Shown here piece after piece: positions 17,207 through 29,352 of a DNA stretch of 64,000 nt (the stretch's first letter is position 1; each line of letters starts with the position of its first letter). The stretch spans positions 4,777,502 through 4,841,501 of the forward strand of contig NZ_CP070356.1 of assembly GCF_016919445.1 (NCBI RefSeq). The letters run 5' to 3'. The notes beneath the pieces were generated by a model that was given only the letters and a program-made list of their open reading frames with translations, made no database searches and was not told the origin of the DNA. Source of the stretch: Pseudomonas sp. PDNC002. Its GTDB lineage: Bacteria > Pseudomonadota > Gammaproteobacteria > Pseudomonadales > Pseudomonadaceae. The position numbers and the translations under genes were made by a program.

Positions 17207-17653
17207 TCAGGCGCCGTCGACCTTGAAGTGCGCGCGGGCGGTGGCGATCGGCTCGGTCCGGGTGGTCTGCCAGGCGGTGATCGCCACGTTGGCCACGCGC
17301 CTGCCCTGGCGCCAGACCTGGCACTGGGCATAGGTATCGCGGAAGTGCCCGGCACGCAGGTAATCGATGGAGAAGTCGATGATCTTGGGCATGTGCGGGA
17401 TGCCCATGAACATCAACAGGTGCAGCAGCGCCGAGTGCTCCATGAAGCCGGCGATGACACCGCCGTGCAACGCCGGCAGCGTCGGGTTGCCGATATTGTC
17501 CGGGTTGGCCGGCAGCTGGAAGATCGCGTCATCGCCCAGGCGCAGGCAACGGATGCCGAGTAGCCGAGCGTAGGGAATCATCTCCAGCAGCGGATCGTAG
17601 TTCTTGCTCTCGTGCGCCGCGCGGACCATCTGCTCGATGTTCACCGTGCTCAT
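17207..17653 (-). CDS. PaaI-like hotdog-fold thioesterase (second of pair)
   Basis: A 148-residue hotdog protein. LPALHGGVIAGFMEHSA is the HGG motif; the catalytic carboxylate position is Glu here rather than the usual Asp. YLRAGHFRDTYAQCQVW and RVANVAITAWQ fit the family's later strands. It overlaps the upstream thioesterase gene by four bases (ATGA) and the downstream membrane protein starts at its stop, indicating translational coupling. The acyl-CoA substrate is unknown. Confidence 0.82.
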   Translation of the reverse strand: MSTVNIEQMVRAAHESKNYDPLLEMIPYARLLGIRCLRLGDDAIFQLPANPDNIGNPTLPALHGGVIAGFMEHSALLHLLMFMGIPHMPKIIDFSIDYLRAGHFRDTYAQCQVWRQGRRVANVAITAWQTTRTEPIATARAHFKVDGA

Positions 17654-18123
17654 TGCCGACCTCCTTCGACATCGCGCTTGACGGTGCCGGCGGACACCGC
17701 CTTGCCCATGCGCATGAAGGTGCCGACCACGTGGGCGATGGGCTCCGACGGGTCATCCTGATAGGCATAGCCACGGGTGAAGATGATGTTCGGGGTGACC
17801 CGGTAGCACTCGGCGAATCCGTAGACGTCCTTGTGCGGCTGCGCCGGGTGCATGTAGTCGATGCGCAGGTCCAGGGTCGGACAGATCTCGAACTGGGGCA
17901 GGACACAGAGCGTGGAGATGCCGCAGGTAGTGTCCATCAGCGTGGTGATGGCGCCGCCATGGATCACTCCGGTCTCCGGATTGCCAACGATGCCGTCGCT
18001 GTAGGGCAGCCGCAGGGTCAGGCCGGAGGCATCCGCCGCATGTGCGCCGATGCCCAGTAACTGGCAGTGGCGCAGCGCCGACAGGAAGCGCTCGACGCGC
18101 TCCAGGAGTGGAGTTTCAGACAT
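17650..18123 (-). CDS. PaaI-like hotdog-fold thioesterase (first of pair)
   Basis: A 157-residue hotdog protein with ETGVIHGGAITTLMDTTCG, carrying the canonical HGG and Asp of the PaaI/YbgC-like acyl-CoA thioesterases, and LDLRIDYMHPA as the next strand. The start at 18123 (MSETPLLERVERF) is preferred over the longer frame to 18195, whose extra N-terminus is Arg-rich and unlike the family. The tandem of two diverged thioesterases suggests a heterodimer, which is inference. Confidence 0.83.
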   Translation of the reverse strand: MSETPLLERVERFLSALRHCQLLGIGAHAADASGLTLRLPYSDGIVGNPETGVIHGGAITTLMDTTCGISTLCVLPQFEICPTLDLRIDYMHPAQPHKDVYGFAECYRVTPNIIFTRGYAYQDDPSEPIAHVVGTFMRMGKAVSAGTVKRDVEGGRQ

Positions 18124-18283
18124 GGGGACGACCGACCGATTGACTGCACGGGCCCGCATCATACCCCGGCCGCCGCCGCGGCTGCAGCGGTGCATTACCG
18201 GGCTGTAGGAATATTCATTGAACTAATTCACACAACGTCGGTTCAAAGGGCTAACACCAGGAAAGCCGCACATGGAGGCTCCA

Positions 18284-18505
18284 ATGAAAAAAACCCTTCC
18301 CTTCGCTCTGATCCTCGTCGCCGGTTTCAGCCTTGCCGCCTGCGACAAGAAAGAAGAGCCGAAAGCACCGGCGGAGCCCGCCGCGACCGAGCAGCCGAGC
18401 ACTCCCGCACCGACCACTCCGCCGGCGCCCGAAGCTTCCCCGGCTACTCCGGCTGCCCCGGCCACCGCACCGCAGGAGCCCGCTGGCGGCGAGCAGAAGC
18501 AGTAA
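18284..18505 (+). CDS. Small Pro/Ala-rich lipoprotein
   Basis: A 73-residue protein: signal peptide MKKTLPFALILVAGFS then lipobox LAAC with Cys20 as the lipidation site, and DKK after it. The mature chain is almost wholly Pro, Ala, Glu and Thr, so it is probably an extended, disordered tether. GGAGG at about 18274 favours ATG 18284 over the ATG at 18272. Unrecognised; its own terminator follows. Confidence 0.75.
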   Translation: MKKTLPFALILVAGFSLAACDKKEEPKAPAEPAATEQPSTPAPTTPPAPEASPATPAAPATAPQEPAGGEQKQ

Positions 18506-18524
18506 TTTCGCTTCGCAACACAAG

Positions 18525-18551
18525 AAAAGGCCCGCATGTTGCGGGCCTTTT
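18525..18551. terminator. Bidirectional terminator
   Basis: AAAAGGCCCGCA-TGT-TGCGGGCCTTTT between the convergent small lipoprotein gene and the DUF599 gene. Confidence 0.88.
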
Positions 18552-18569
18552 CGTTTCTGCCGTTCGCTA

Positions 18570-19331
18570 TCAGCCGCTGGGAGGAATGTCGTTGTCCCGC
18601 GGCGCGTCGCCCTGGGGCGTCGGCGTGTAGACCATCACGTGGAGCACGCTGGAGTGGAATTCGCGCTGGTACAGCACGCCCACCACGCCCGCCGTCACCA
18701 GCATGAAGATCCACGGGTTGATGAACCAGGCCAGCATCGCCAGGCCGAAATAATAGGTGCGCAATCCCTGGTTGAACTGGTGCGCCGCCAGCGACACCAC
18801 CCGCGCCGCGCGCTCGGCGAAGGACTTGCGCTCCAGCTCACCGACGTTGCGCTCCCCCACCATGGGCGCCGAGCCGATCAATACGGCGGCGAAGTTGTAC
18901 TGGCGCATGCACCAGCTGAAGGTGAAGAAGGCATAGACGAATACCACCGCCAGGCACAGCAGCTTGAGCTCTGAAAGCCCACGGGTAGGTGGCGTCACGA
19001 AAGGCAGGTCCGCGAGAACCGAGATCGTGCGCTCCGCCGAGCCCAGCAGGGTCAGAATGCCTGCGAGGATGATCAGGGTGCTGGAAGCGAAGAACGATGC
19101 GTTGCGCTCCAGGTTGCCGATCACGCTGGCGTCCGCCACGCGGTTGTCGCGCAGCAGCACGCGGCGCATCCAGTCCTGGCGATAGAGGTGCAGCACGCTG
19201 GCCAGGCACGCGGTGTCGCGGGCCTTGGTCTTGGCGTAGCGGGTGTAGCCGATCCAGCAGAAGAGGAACCAGAGGATGGCGAGCAGGTTCCAGAAGTACT
19301 GGATGTCGAACAGGTCGACGACGTCGGTCAT
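18570..19331 (-). CDS. DUF599 domain-containing membrane protein
   Basis: A 253-residue inner-membrane protein with about four hydrophobic segments (FWNLLAILWFLFCWIGYTRY; SSTLIILAGILTLLG; LLCLAVVFVYAFFTFSW; LAMLAWFINPWIFMLVTAG). GYTRYAKTKA and NRVADASVIGNLERNASFFAS are characteristic of DUF599. No function is established. It lies between the small lipoprotein and braB, convergent with the former. Confidence 0.82.
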   Translation of the reverse strand: MTDVVDLFDIQYFWNLLAILWFLFCWIGYTRYAKTKARDTACLASVLHLYRQDWMRRVLLRDNRVADASVIGNLERNASFFASSTLIILAGILTLLGSAERTISVLADLPFVTPPTRGLSELKLLCLAVVFVYAFFTFSWCMRQYNFAAVLIGSAPMVGERNVGELERKSFAERAARVVSLAAHQFNQGLRTYYFGLAMLAWFINPWIFMLVTAGVVGVLYQREFHSSVLHVMVYTPTPQGDAPRDNDIPPSG

Positions 19332-19434
19332 GGATTTCCTTGCGATTCGAGGCGGAAAGAAGTCGGTACGCAGCCGATAGACGCCAGTTTATCGTTTCAG
19401 GACACGACGCCCACGGTGGAGAATCGCAGACATG

Positions 19435-19463
19435 AAAAAGGCCGCCTTGTGGGCGGCCTTTTT
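19435..19463. terminator. Terminator after braB
   Basis: AAAAAGGCCGCC-TTGTG-GGCGGCCTTTTT hairpin 17 bases past the stop of the minus-strand transporter gene. Confidence 0.85.
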
Positions 19464-19479
19464 CATGGATGGCGGGATA

Positions 19480-20793
19480 TCAGGCCATCGCTTCCTGGGG
19501 TTTGCCCAGCAGGCGGTCGATGACCACCATCGCGGCCAGCATGACGACCGAGGGGATCAGCCAGGCGAGGCCCTGCTCGGCCAACGGCAGGTGTTCCATC
19601 CAGGCCGGCATCCAGGCGTCAAGCTTGGCGCCTTTCAGCGCGTCGATGATGCCGAAGACGAAGGAAATCACCATCACCGGGGCGACGATGCGGGTCTGCG
19701 AACGCCACAGGCTGGCGCAGAAACTCAGCGCCACCAGCACGATGCACGGTGGGTAGATCGCAGTCAGCACCGGGATGGAGAACTGGATGAGCTTGGTCAG
19801 GCCCAGGTTCGATACCAGCAGCGAGAAGCCGGCCAGGATGATCACCAGGCTGCGATACGACAGCGGCAGGATGCGGCAGAAGTACTCGGCGCAGGCGCAG
19901 GTCAGGCCCACGGCGGTGACCAGGCAGGCCAGCGCGATCAACACGGCGAGGAAGGTGCTGCCCAGCGAGCCGAAGGTGTGCTGCACGTAAGCGTGCAGGA
20001 CGGCAGCGCCGTTGGCGGCACCGGCGGCGATGTCATGGCTGCCCGAGCCCAGGCGGAACAGGCTGATATACACCAGCGCCAGGCCCACCCCGGCGATCAG
20101 GCCGGCGATGATGGCGTAGCGGGTGATCAGCCGCGGCGAGTCCACGCCACGGGAGCGGATCGCGTTGACGATGACGATACCGAAGACCAGCGCGCCGAGG
20201 GTGTCCATGGTCAGGTAGCCATTGACGAAGCCCTGGGAGAACGCCGCGGCCTGGTAGGCCGGCTCGGCGACGCCGATGGGGCCGGCCGGCAGCATGAAGG
20301 CGGCGATGCCCAGGGCGGCCAGGGCGATGATCTTCAGCGGCGCGAGGAAGCGGCCAACGGTATCGAGCAGCTTGCCGGGGTACAGCGAGATCACCAGCAC
20401 CACCAGGAAATACACCAGGCTGTAGAGGAACAGCGGCAGCGCGCCCTCCCCGGTCAGCGGCGCCAGGCCAACTTCGAAGGAGACGGTGGCGGTACGCGGG
20501 GTGGCGAACAGCGGTCCGACCGACAGGTAGCAGACAGCCGCCAGCAGCCCTCCGGCAACGCGGCCGATGGGGTGACTCAGGGTGTCCATCGCGCCACCGA
20601 CCTTGGCCAGTGCCACGACGGTGATCACCGGCAGGCCTACCGCGGTGATCAGGAAGCCCAGCGCCGCCATCCACACGTGCGGCCCCGACTGCAGGCCCAC
20701 GATCGGCGGGAAGATGATGTTGCCCGCGCCGACGAACAGCGCGAAGGTCATAAAACCAAGTGCCAGGACGTCCTGGCCTTTCAAGACTTTCAT
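19480..20793 (-). CDS. braB: Branched-chain amino acid transport system carrier (LIVCS family)
   Basis: A 437-residue, about 12-helix cation-coupled symporter for Leu/Ile/Val. The opening [20 protein letters not shown] followed by [12 protein letters not shown] is diagnostic of BraB/BrnQ. The frame stays open to 20913, but homologues start close to 20793. The region just before this ATG is pyrimidine-rich (TTTCCCTTC) with no Shine-Dalgarno, which is unusual and leaves the start a little open. Confidence 0.9.
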   Translation of the reverse strand: MKVLKGQDVLALGFMTFALFVGAGNIIFPPIVGLQSGPHVWMAALGFLITAVGLPVITVVALAKVGGAMDTLSHPIGRVAGGLLAAVCYLSVGPLFATPRTATVSFEVGLAPLTGEGALPLFLYSLVYFLVVLVISLYPGKLLDTVGRFLAPLKIIALAALGIAAFMLPAGPIGVAEPAYQAAAFSQGFVNGYLTMDTLGALVFGIVIVNAIRSRGVDSPRLITRYAIIAGLIAGVGLALVYISLFRLGSGSHDIAAGAANGAAVLHAYVQHTFGSLGSTFLAVLIALACLVTAVGLTCACAEYFCRILPLSYRSLVIILAGFSLLVSNLGLTKLIQFSIPVLTAIYPPCIVLVALSFCASLWRSQTRIVAPVMVISFVFGIIDALKGAKLDAWMPAWMEHLPLAEQGLAWLIPSVVMLAAMVVIDRLLGKPQEAMA

Positions 20794-21221
20794 GAAGGGA
20801 AATACCACAGTGCTGAAACGGGTTCGTGGTCTCCCAAGGCACGCACGCCGTACGGACGTGACAAAGCCGCATCGAACGGGACTGGCTGACTCACTCGGGG
20901 CGAGCCTGCGCATCCTGTGATGCTGCTGTCATCGGTACGGAGAGTTGTTCTTGGAAGTCCGATAGCAGAGGTTTTCCAAGGGCTCGTGGCCCGTTTGCTC
21001 CTGCATTCTGGTTATCCCGCCATCCTTGACGGTCAGGAATCGCCGTCGCTTCCGGGTAGGAATTGACGGTGAGCGAGCCTTCCCTTGTGGGGAACGCGAC
21101 GCTTCATATAGTTGCTAGCCTAACGATCTATTCCGATGAACTGCACTGACATACGTCAGATCGTCCGCGCAATGATCGGCGATGTCGCCTGAACGACACT
21201 TTGTCAGACGCAGCCATAACG
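20794..21221. other. Long gene-free leader between braB and sucD
   Basis: About 430 bases without a supported gene. It must contain the braB promoter. A CTGAC-ATAC-GTCAG inverted repeat lies at 21147-21160, and an AT-rich patch CATATAGTTGCTAG around 21105-21118. The braB frame itself stays open to 20913. A leader peptide or small RNA is possible but nothing can be asserted. Confidence 0.4.
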
Positions 21222-21249
21222 ACAGAGGCCACCCGAAGGTGGCCTCTGT
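21222..21249 (-). terminator. Terminator of the sdh-suc operon
   Basis: ACAGAGGCCACC-CGAA-GGTGGCCTCTGT stem with GNRA-like loop just past the sucD stop. No long T-run on the minus strand, but the stem is 12 bp and very GC-rich. Confidence 0.7.
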
Positions 21250-21276
21250 GGACGGACGGTTTAGTAAGCGAGGCGC

Positions 21277-22157
<881 letters not shown>

Positions 22158-22158
<1 letters not shown>

Positions 22159-23324
22159 TACTTACCCTCCGCGGCCTTGACGACTTGCTGGGCAGCGTCG
22201 GTCAGGCTGGTCGCCGCGATGATGTTCAGACCGCTTTCGGCCAGGACCTTGGCGCCGAGGTCGGCGTTGTTGCCTTCCAGACGAACGACAACCGGGATTT
22301 TCACGGCGACTTCTTTCACGGCGCCGATGATGCCTTCGGCAATCATGTCGCAGCGAACGATGCCGCCGAAGATGTTCACCAGAACGGCAGCGACGTTGCT
22401 GTCGGACAGGATGATCTTGAACGCTTCGGTCACGCGCTCTTTGGTGGCACCGCCGCCAACGTCGAGGAAGTTGGCCGGCTTGCCGCCGTGCAGGTTGACG
22501 ATGTCCATGGTGCCCATGGCCAGGCCAGCGCCGTTGACCATGCAGCCGATGTTGCCTTCCAGCGCGACGTAGTTCAGTTCCCACTTCTGCGCATGGGCTT
22601 CACGAGCGTCGTCCTGGGACGGGTCGTGCATGGCGCGCAGCTTGGGCTGACGGTACATGGCGTTGGAGTCGATGTTGATCTTGGCGTCCAGGCAGTGCAG
22701 GTTGCCGTCTTTCTTGATCACCAGCGGGTTCACTTCCAGCAGCGCCAGGTCGTAGTCCTGGAACAGCTTGGCCAGGCCCACGAAGATGTGGGTGAACTGC
22801 TTGATCTGGTCGCCCTTGAGGCCCAGCTGGAAGGCCAGCTCGCGACCCTGGTACGGCTGAGCGCCAACCAGCGGGTCGATGGTGGCCTTGAGGATCTTCT
22901 CAGGGGTCTCGTGCGCAACTTTCTCGATGTCCACGCCACCTTCGGTGGAGGCCATGAAGACGATGCGACGGCTGGAACGGTCGACAACGGCGCCGAGGTA
23001 CAGCTCCTTGTCGATGTCGGTGCAGGATTCCACCAGGATCTTGCTGACCGGCTGGCCATTGGCGTCAGTCTGGTAAGTCACCAGACGCTTGCCCAGCCAG
23101 TTGGCTGCGAACGCCTTGGCGTCCTCTTTGCTCTTGACCAGCTTCACACCGCCCGCTTTACCGCGGCCACCGGCGTGTACCTGGGCTTTGACGACCCACT
23201 CGGTACCACCGATCTTTTCACAGGCTTCTGCGGCCTCTTCGGGTGTGTCGACGGCGTAGCCCTTGGATACGGGCAGGCCGTACTCAGCGAACAGCTGCTT
23301 ACCCTGATATTCGTGGAGATTCAT
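22158..23324 (-). CDS. sucC: Succinyl-CoA ligase [ADP-forming] subunit beta
   Basis: A 388-residue ATP-grasp subunit of succinyl-CoA synthetase. [18 protein letters not shown] is the classic start, [18 protein letters not shown] the ATP-grasp loop, and [14 protein letters not shown] the C-terminal domain that contacts SucD. Full length. It follows lpd after a 160-base gap that contains short inverted repeats (for example GGCAGTC near 23450). Confidence 0.97.
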
Positions 23325-23484
23325 GCTTGTCTACCGTTTTCGTCTTGGGTATTGCGCATTCGGCGCGGCGCTCGTGGCACCACGCCACCTGTGACCGAGT
23401 CCCCCTCGGGGGAGAAACGATCCGGCGGGATGGACGGCAGCCCCTCGCAAAAGACTGCCGCCCTCCTCGCCGTGGTCCCGTTCC

Positions 23485-24924
<1,440 letters not shown>

Positions 24925-24947
24925 TCAATCCTTATTCCGGTGAAGCG

Positions 24948-24969
24948 GACGGCCCCTTGCGGGGCCGTC
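24948..24969 (-). promoter_or_regulatory. Hairpin between sucB and lpd
   Basis: GACGGCCCC-TTGC-GGGGCCGTC stem-loop inside the operon, without a T-run. More likely an mRNA-stability or processing element than a terminator. Confidence 0.5.
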
Positions 24970-25002
24970 ATGTAGTACGGGGCCGTCGTGTGAATTGACG
25001 TA

Positions 25003-26229
25003 TCAGACGTCCAGCAGCAGGCGAGCCGGGTCTTCCAGCAGATCCTTCATGGTGACCAGGAAGCTTACCGCTTCCTTGCCATCGATCATGCGGTGATCGT
25101 AGGACAGCGCCAGGTACATCATCGGCAGGATGACTACTTGGCCGTTAACGGCCATCGGGCGCTCCTGGATCTTGTGCATGCCGAGGATGGCGGTCTGCGG
25201 CGGGTTGACGATAGGAGTCGACAGCAGGGAACCGAATACGCCACCGTTGGAAATGGTGAAAGTACCACCGGTCATGTCTTCGATGGACAGCTTGCCGTCT
25301 TTGGCTTTCTTGCCGAAGGTGGCGATGCCGTTCTCGATCTCGGCCAGGCTCATGAACTCGGCGTTACGCAGAACCGGTACGACCAGACCGCGGTCGCTGG
25401 AAACTGCCACACCGATGTCCTGGTAGCCGTGGTAGACGATGTCGTTGCCGTCGATCGAGGCGTTGACGCCCGGGAAGCGCTTCAGGGCTTCGGTGGCGGC
25501 CTTGACGAAGAAGGACATGAAGCCCAGGCGAACGCCGTTGTGCTTCTTCTCGAACAGGTCCTTGTACTTGTTGCGCAGGTCCATGATCGGCTTCATGTTG
25601 ACTTCGTTGAAGGTAGTCAGCATGGCCATGGAGGACTGGGCTTCGACCAGACGCTCGGCAACCTTGGCGCGCAGGCGGGTCATCGGAACGCGCTTCTCGA
25701 CGCGGTCGCCAGCGGCGAAGACCGGAGCAGCGGCAGCCGGAGCTGCAGCCTTGGCAACCGGAGCGGCGGCCGGGGCATTCTTCTTGGCTTCAACGGCAGC
25801 GACGACGTCTTCCTTGGTGACACGACCGCCCTTGCCGGTACCGGCCAGGCTGTTCGGGTCGATGCCATTCTCTTCGGCGAGCTTGCGGGCAGCCGGCGAG
25901 AGGATGTTGTCGTCGGCTGCAGCGGCCGGAGCAGCGGCGGCCGGTGCGGCAGCCGGAGCCGAGGCAGCAGCCGGAGCGGCAGCGGCAGCACCGCCTTCGC
26001 TCAGCTTGCCCAGCAGTTCGTTGGAGAGGACGGTGTCGCCCTCGTTCTTGACGATCTCAGCCAGGACGCCATCCGCTTCGGCGAGCACTTCGATCACGAC
26101 CTTGTCGGTTTCGATGTCGACGATCAGCTCGTCACGCTTGACGGCTTCACCGACCTTCTTGTGCCAGGTTGCGACGGTGCCGTCGGCAACCGATTCCGGG
26201 AAGGTTGGGGCTTTGATTTCGATAGCCAT
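25003..26229 (-). CDS. sucB: Dihydrolipoyllysine succinyltransferase (E2 of 2-oxoglutarate dehydrogenase)
   Basis: A 408-residue E2 core. The lipoyl domain (residues 1-75) has the lipoylated Lys in ETDKVVIEV. An Ala/Pro-rich linker follows, then the subunit-binding domain ([20 protein letters not shown] and [13 protein letters not shown]), a second Ala-rich linker, and the catalytic domain ending with [17 protein letters not shown], which holds the active-site His and Asp. Single lipoyl domain, as is normal for this enzyme. Follows sucA by 42 bases. Confidence 0.97.
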   Translation of the reverse strand: MAIEIKAPTFPESVADGTVATWHKKVGEAVKRDELIVDIETDKVVIEVLAEADGVLAEIVKNEGDTVLSNELLGKLSEGGAAAAAPAAASAPAAAPAAAAPAAAADDNILSPAARKLAEENGIDPNSLAGTGKGGRVTKEDVVAAVEAKKNAPAAAPVAKAAAPAAAAPVFAAGDRVEKRVPMTRLRAKVAERLVEAQSSMAMLTTFNEVNMKPIMDLRNKYKDLFEKKHNGVRLGFMSFFVKAATEALKRFPGVNASIDGNDIVYHGYQDIGVAVSSDRGLVVPVLRNAEFMSLAEIENGIATFGKKAKDGKLSIEDMTGGTFTISNGGVFGSLLSTPIVNPPQTAILGMHKIQERPMAVNGQVVILPMMYLALSYDHRMIDGKEAVSFLVTMKDLLEDPARLLLDV

Positions 26230-26271
26230 TATGTGTGTTTCCTTAAATTCGGTATCAACTGCGCGTTGGCG

Positions 26272-29103
26272 TTAAACAGTGAAGGCGTCCTGCAGCAGTT
26301 TTTCCTGCTGCTCGGCGTGCATCGAAGCGTAGCCGCAAGCCGGAGCTGCCGAGCCTTCGCGGCCCGCGTATTCCAGGTTGAGACCTTTCTTGTGCGCGGC
26401 GATGACACGACGCATATGGTGCTGCGAGCAGAACCAGGCACCCTGGTTCATCGGCTCTTCCTGGCACCAGACGATGTGCTTGAGGTTCTTGTACTGCGAC
26501 AGTACCTCGGCCAGATCGTCCTCCGGGAAGGGATACAGCTGCTCGATACGAACGATCGCGATGTTCTCGAGACCTTCGGCACGACGCTTCTCCAGCAGGT
26601 CGTAGTAGACCTTGCCGCTGCACAGCACGATGCGGTCGACTTTCTTCGGATCCAGGCTGTCGATCTCGTTGATCACGGTCTGGAACGAGCCGTCGGCCAG
26701 ATCTTCCAGGGTCGAGATGGCCAGCTTGTGACGCAGCAGCGACTTCGGAGTCATCACGATCAGCGGCTTGCGCAGCGGACGGATCACCTGGCGGCGCAGC
26801 ATGTGGTAGACCTGAGCCGGGGTGGTCGGTACGCAGACCTGGATGTTCTGCTCGGCGCACAGCTGCAGGTAACGCTCCAGACGTGCGGAGGAGTGCTCCG
26901 GACCCTGGCCTTCGTAACCGTGCGGCAGCAGCATGGTCAGACCACACAGGCGTTGCCACTTGGTTTCGCCGCTGGTGATGAACTGGTCGATCACGACCTG
27001 CGCACCGTTGGCGAAGTCACCGAACTGGGCTTCCCAGGTCACCAGCGCGTTCGGCATGGTGGTGGCGTAGCCGTATTCGAATGCCAGTACCGCTTCTTCC
27101 GAGAGGTAGGAGTCGTACAGGCTGACACGCGGCTGACCTTCGAACAGGTTGGCCAGCGGGATGTAGACCGAGTCGTCCTTCTGGTTGTGCAGCGCCGCGT
27201 GGCGGTGCGAGAAGGTGCCGCGGCCGACGTCCTGACCGGTCATGCGCACCGGGTGACCTTCGAACAGCAGGGTGGCGTAAGCCAGGTTCTCGGCGAAGCC
27301 CCAGTTAATGGGCATGCCACCGGCAGCCATCTTCGCGCGGTCTTCGTAGATCTTCTGCACCTGACGCTGCATGACGAAGCCGTCCGGGGTCTCCAGCAGC
27401 TTGGCGGACAGGTCCTGCAAGGTCTTCAGGTCGAAGCGGGTGTCGTGTCGCGCGGTCCAGGCATGGCCGACGTACGGACGCCAGTCGACGAAGAGCTCCT
27501 TGTTGGGCTCCTTCACCAGGCTCTTCACCACGTGCTGGCCGTTGTCGAGAGCGTCGCGGTATTCGTCGACCTTCTCCTGGGCCTGCTCGGTGGTCTGCAC
27601 GCCGGCTGCGATCAGCGCGTCGGCATACAGGTCACGGGTGGTGCGCTGCTTGGCGATCTGCTGGTACATCAGCGGCTGGGTGCCGCTCGGCTCGTCGGCC
27701 TCGTTGTGGCCGCGACGGCGGTAGCAGACCAGGTCGATGACCACGTCACGCTTGAACTGCATGCGGTAGTCGACGGCCAGTTGGGTCACGAACAGGACCG
27801 CTTCCGGATCGTCGCCGTTCACATGGAAGATCGGCGCCTGGATCATCTTCGCCACGTCGGTCGCGTACTCGGTGGAACGAGCATCGTCCTGGCGGCTGGT
27901 GGTGAAGCCCACCTGGTTGTTGATCACGATGTGGATGGTGCCGCCCGTCTTGTAAGCACGTGTCTGCGACATCTGGAAGGTCTCCATGACCACGCCCTGC
28001 CCCGCGAAGGCGGCATCACCGTGGATGGAGATCGGCACGACCTTGTCGCCGGTGCCGTCTTTACGACGGTCCTGACGGGCGCGTACCGAACCCTCGACCA
28101 CCGGGGAAACGATTTCCAGGTGCGAGGGGTTGAACGCCAGGGCCAGGTGGACTTCGCCGCCGGTGGTCATGACGTTGGAGGAGAAGCCCTGGTGGTACTT
28201 CACGTCACCGGAGCCCATCTCGACCAGCTTCTTGCCCTCGAACTCGTCGAACAGCTCGCGCGGGTTCTTGCCCAGGGTGTTGACCAGGACGTTCAGACGG
28301 CCGCGGTGGGCCATGCCGATGACGATTTCCTTCACGCCGTAGGAGCCGGAGCGCTGGATGATCTCGTCGACCATCGGAATCAGGCTCTCACCGCCTTCCA
28401 GGCCGAAACGCTTGGTGCCCGGGTACTTGGTGCCCAGGTATTTTTCCAGGCCTTCGGCAGCGGTCAGACGCTCGAGCAGGTGCGAACGCGCATCAGCGGA
28501 GTACGCCGGGCGGCCACGCACGCTTTCCAGGCGCTGGGCGAACCAGTGGCGCTGTTCGGAATCGACGATGTGCATGAACTCGGCGCCGATGGTGCTGCAG
28601 TAGGTCTGCTTCAGCGCATCGACGATTTCACGCAGGGTCGCCTCTTCTTTGCCGATGTAAAGCTCACCGGTGCGGAAGGTGGTGTCGAGGTCTGCAGCGG
28701 TGAGCCCGTAATGTTCCAGCGACAGGTCGGAGGGAGCGGTACGCACCCAGAGACCCAGCGGATCGAGCGATGCCGCCTGATGGCCGCGCAGTCGGTATGC
28801 CAGGATCAGACGCAGGACTTCAACCTGCTTTTTCTCGTGCTCGGTGCTTACGCTGCCAGCGGAAACAGGCGCAGCACGGCGCTGGTTCTTGGCCAGGAGT
28901 ACGAAATGATCACGGATAGAGGAATGCGAGACGTCGGGGGCGGGATTGCCGTCGGCGGGAAGCTTCTGGAAGTACGTGCGCCACTCTTCTGGCACAGCGT
29001 TCGGGTCGTGCAGGTAGAGCTCGTAGAGCTCTTCGACGTAGGCAGCGTTTCCACCGGATAGATGGGCACTGTTCCACATCCGCTGCATTACGCTTTCGTG
29101 CAT
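26272..29103 (-). CDS. sucA: 2-oxoglutarate dehydrogenase E1 component
   Basis: A 943-residue thiamine-diphosphate-dependent decarboxylase, full length. MQRMWNSAHLSGGNAAYVEE is the conserved E2-docking start; IGMAHRGRLNVLVNTLGK, SIHGDAAFAGQGVVME and NNQVGFTTSRQDDARSTEY belong to the cofactor and substrate sites. It decarboxylates 2-oxoglutarate and passes the succinyl group to SucB. An internal ATG six codons in could also serve as start. A 249-base gap with hairpins separates it from sdhB. Confidence 0.97.
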   Translation of the reverse strand: MHESVMQRMWNSAHLSGGNAAYVEELYELYLHDPNAVPEEWRTYFQKLPADGNPAPDVSHSSIRDHFVLLAKNQRRAAPVSAGSVSTEHEKKQVEVLRLILAYRLRGHQAASLDPLGLWVRTAPSDLSLEHYGLTAADLDTTFRTGELYIGKEEATLREIVDALKQTYCSTIGAEFMHIVDSEQRHWFAQRLESVRGRPAYSADARSHLLERLTAAEGLEKYLGTKYPGTKRFGLEGGESLIPMVDEIIQRSGSYGVKEIVIGMAHRGRLNVLVNTLGKNPRELFDEFEGKKLVEMGSGDVKYHQGFSSNVMTTGGEVHLALAFNPSHLEIVSPVVEGSVRARQDRRKDGTGDKVVPISIHGDAAFAGQGVVMETFQMSQTRAYKTGGTIHIVINNQVGFTTSRQDDARSTEYATDVAKMIQAPIFHVNGDDPEAVLFVTQLAVDYRMQFKRDVVIDLVCYRRRGHNEADEPSGTQPLMYQQIAKQRTTRDLYADALIAAGVQTTEQAQEKVDEYRDALDNGQHVVKSLVKEPNKELFVDWRPYVGHAWTARHDTRFDLKTLQDLSAKLLETPDGFVMQRQVQKIYEDRAKMAAGGMPINWGFAENLAYATLLFEGHPVRMTGQDVGRGTFSHRHAALHNQKDDSVYIPLANLFEGQPRVSLYDSYLSEEAVLAFEYGYATTMPNALVTWEAQFGDFANGAQVVIDQFITSGETKWQRLCGLTMLLPHGYEGQGPEHSSARLERYLQLCAEQNIQVCVPTTPAQVYHMLRRQVIRPLRKPLIVMTPKSLLRHKLAISTLEDLADGSFQTVINEIDSLDPKKVDRIVLCSGKVYYDLLEKRRAEGLENIAIVRIEQLYPFPEDDLAEVLSQYKNLKHIVWCQEEPMNQGAWFCSQHHMRRVIAAHKKGLNLEYAGREGSAAPACGYASMHAEQQEKLLQDAFTV

Positions 29104-29246
29104 GCTTGGTCACCCTCGGTAAGGGGACTCCACCTGTGGAACCTATGGCGCGAAGTCAAACACAGCGACTTCAAGCCACCGATCCCCGCAGATAGTCCGG
29201 GTACCAGCCCGGATGCCCCTGCTGGTCATATATACGTTTTCAAAAC

Positions 29247-29275
29247 AGGACCCCCGCTTTGTGGGCTTGGGTCCT
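29247..29275 (-). promoter_or_regulatory. Attenuator-like hairpin between sdhB and sucA
   Basis: Perfect 7-base arms AGGACCC (29247-29253) / GGGTCCT (29269-29275), followed on the minus strand by GTTTTG. Together with the CCGCCGG / CCGGCGG hairpin at 29286-29307 it forms a two-hairpin block between the sdh and suc halves of the operon, which could lower read-through. Confidence 0.45.
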
Positions 29276-29285
29276 AAGGACTGTA

Positions 29286-29307
29286 CCGCCGGACAATGTT
29301 CCGGCGG
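29286..29307 (-). terminator. GC-rich hairpin after sdhB
   Basis: CCGCCGG-ACAATGTT-CCGGCGG stem-loop about 45 bases past the sdhB stop; no T-run, so termination is at best partial. Confidence 0.45.
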
Positions 29308-29352
29308 CACAGGTGTCGCTCTTTCATGATCTGTGGGCGCGAGGCCCGCGGA

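Noticed and set aside
25093-29061. A 1322-codon open frame on the plus strand opposite sucA and sucB
   Set aside because: It mirrors strongly conserved TCA genes on the other strand and has no domain content of its own; an artefact of high GC and codon bias.
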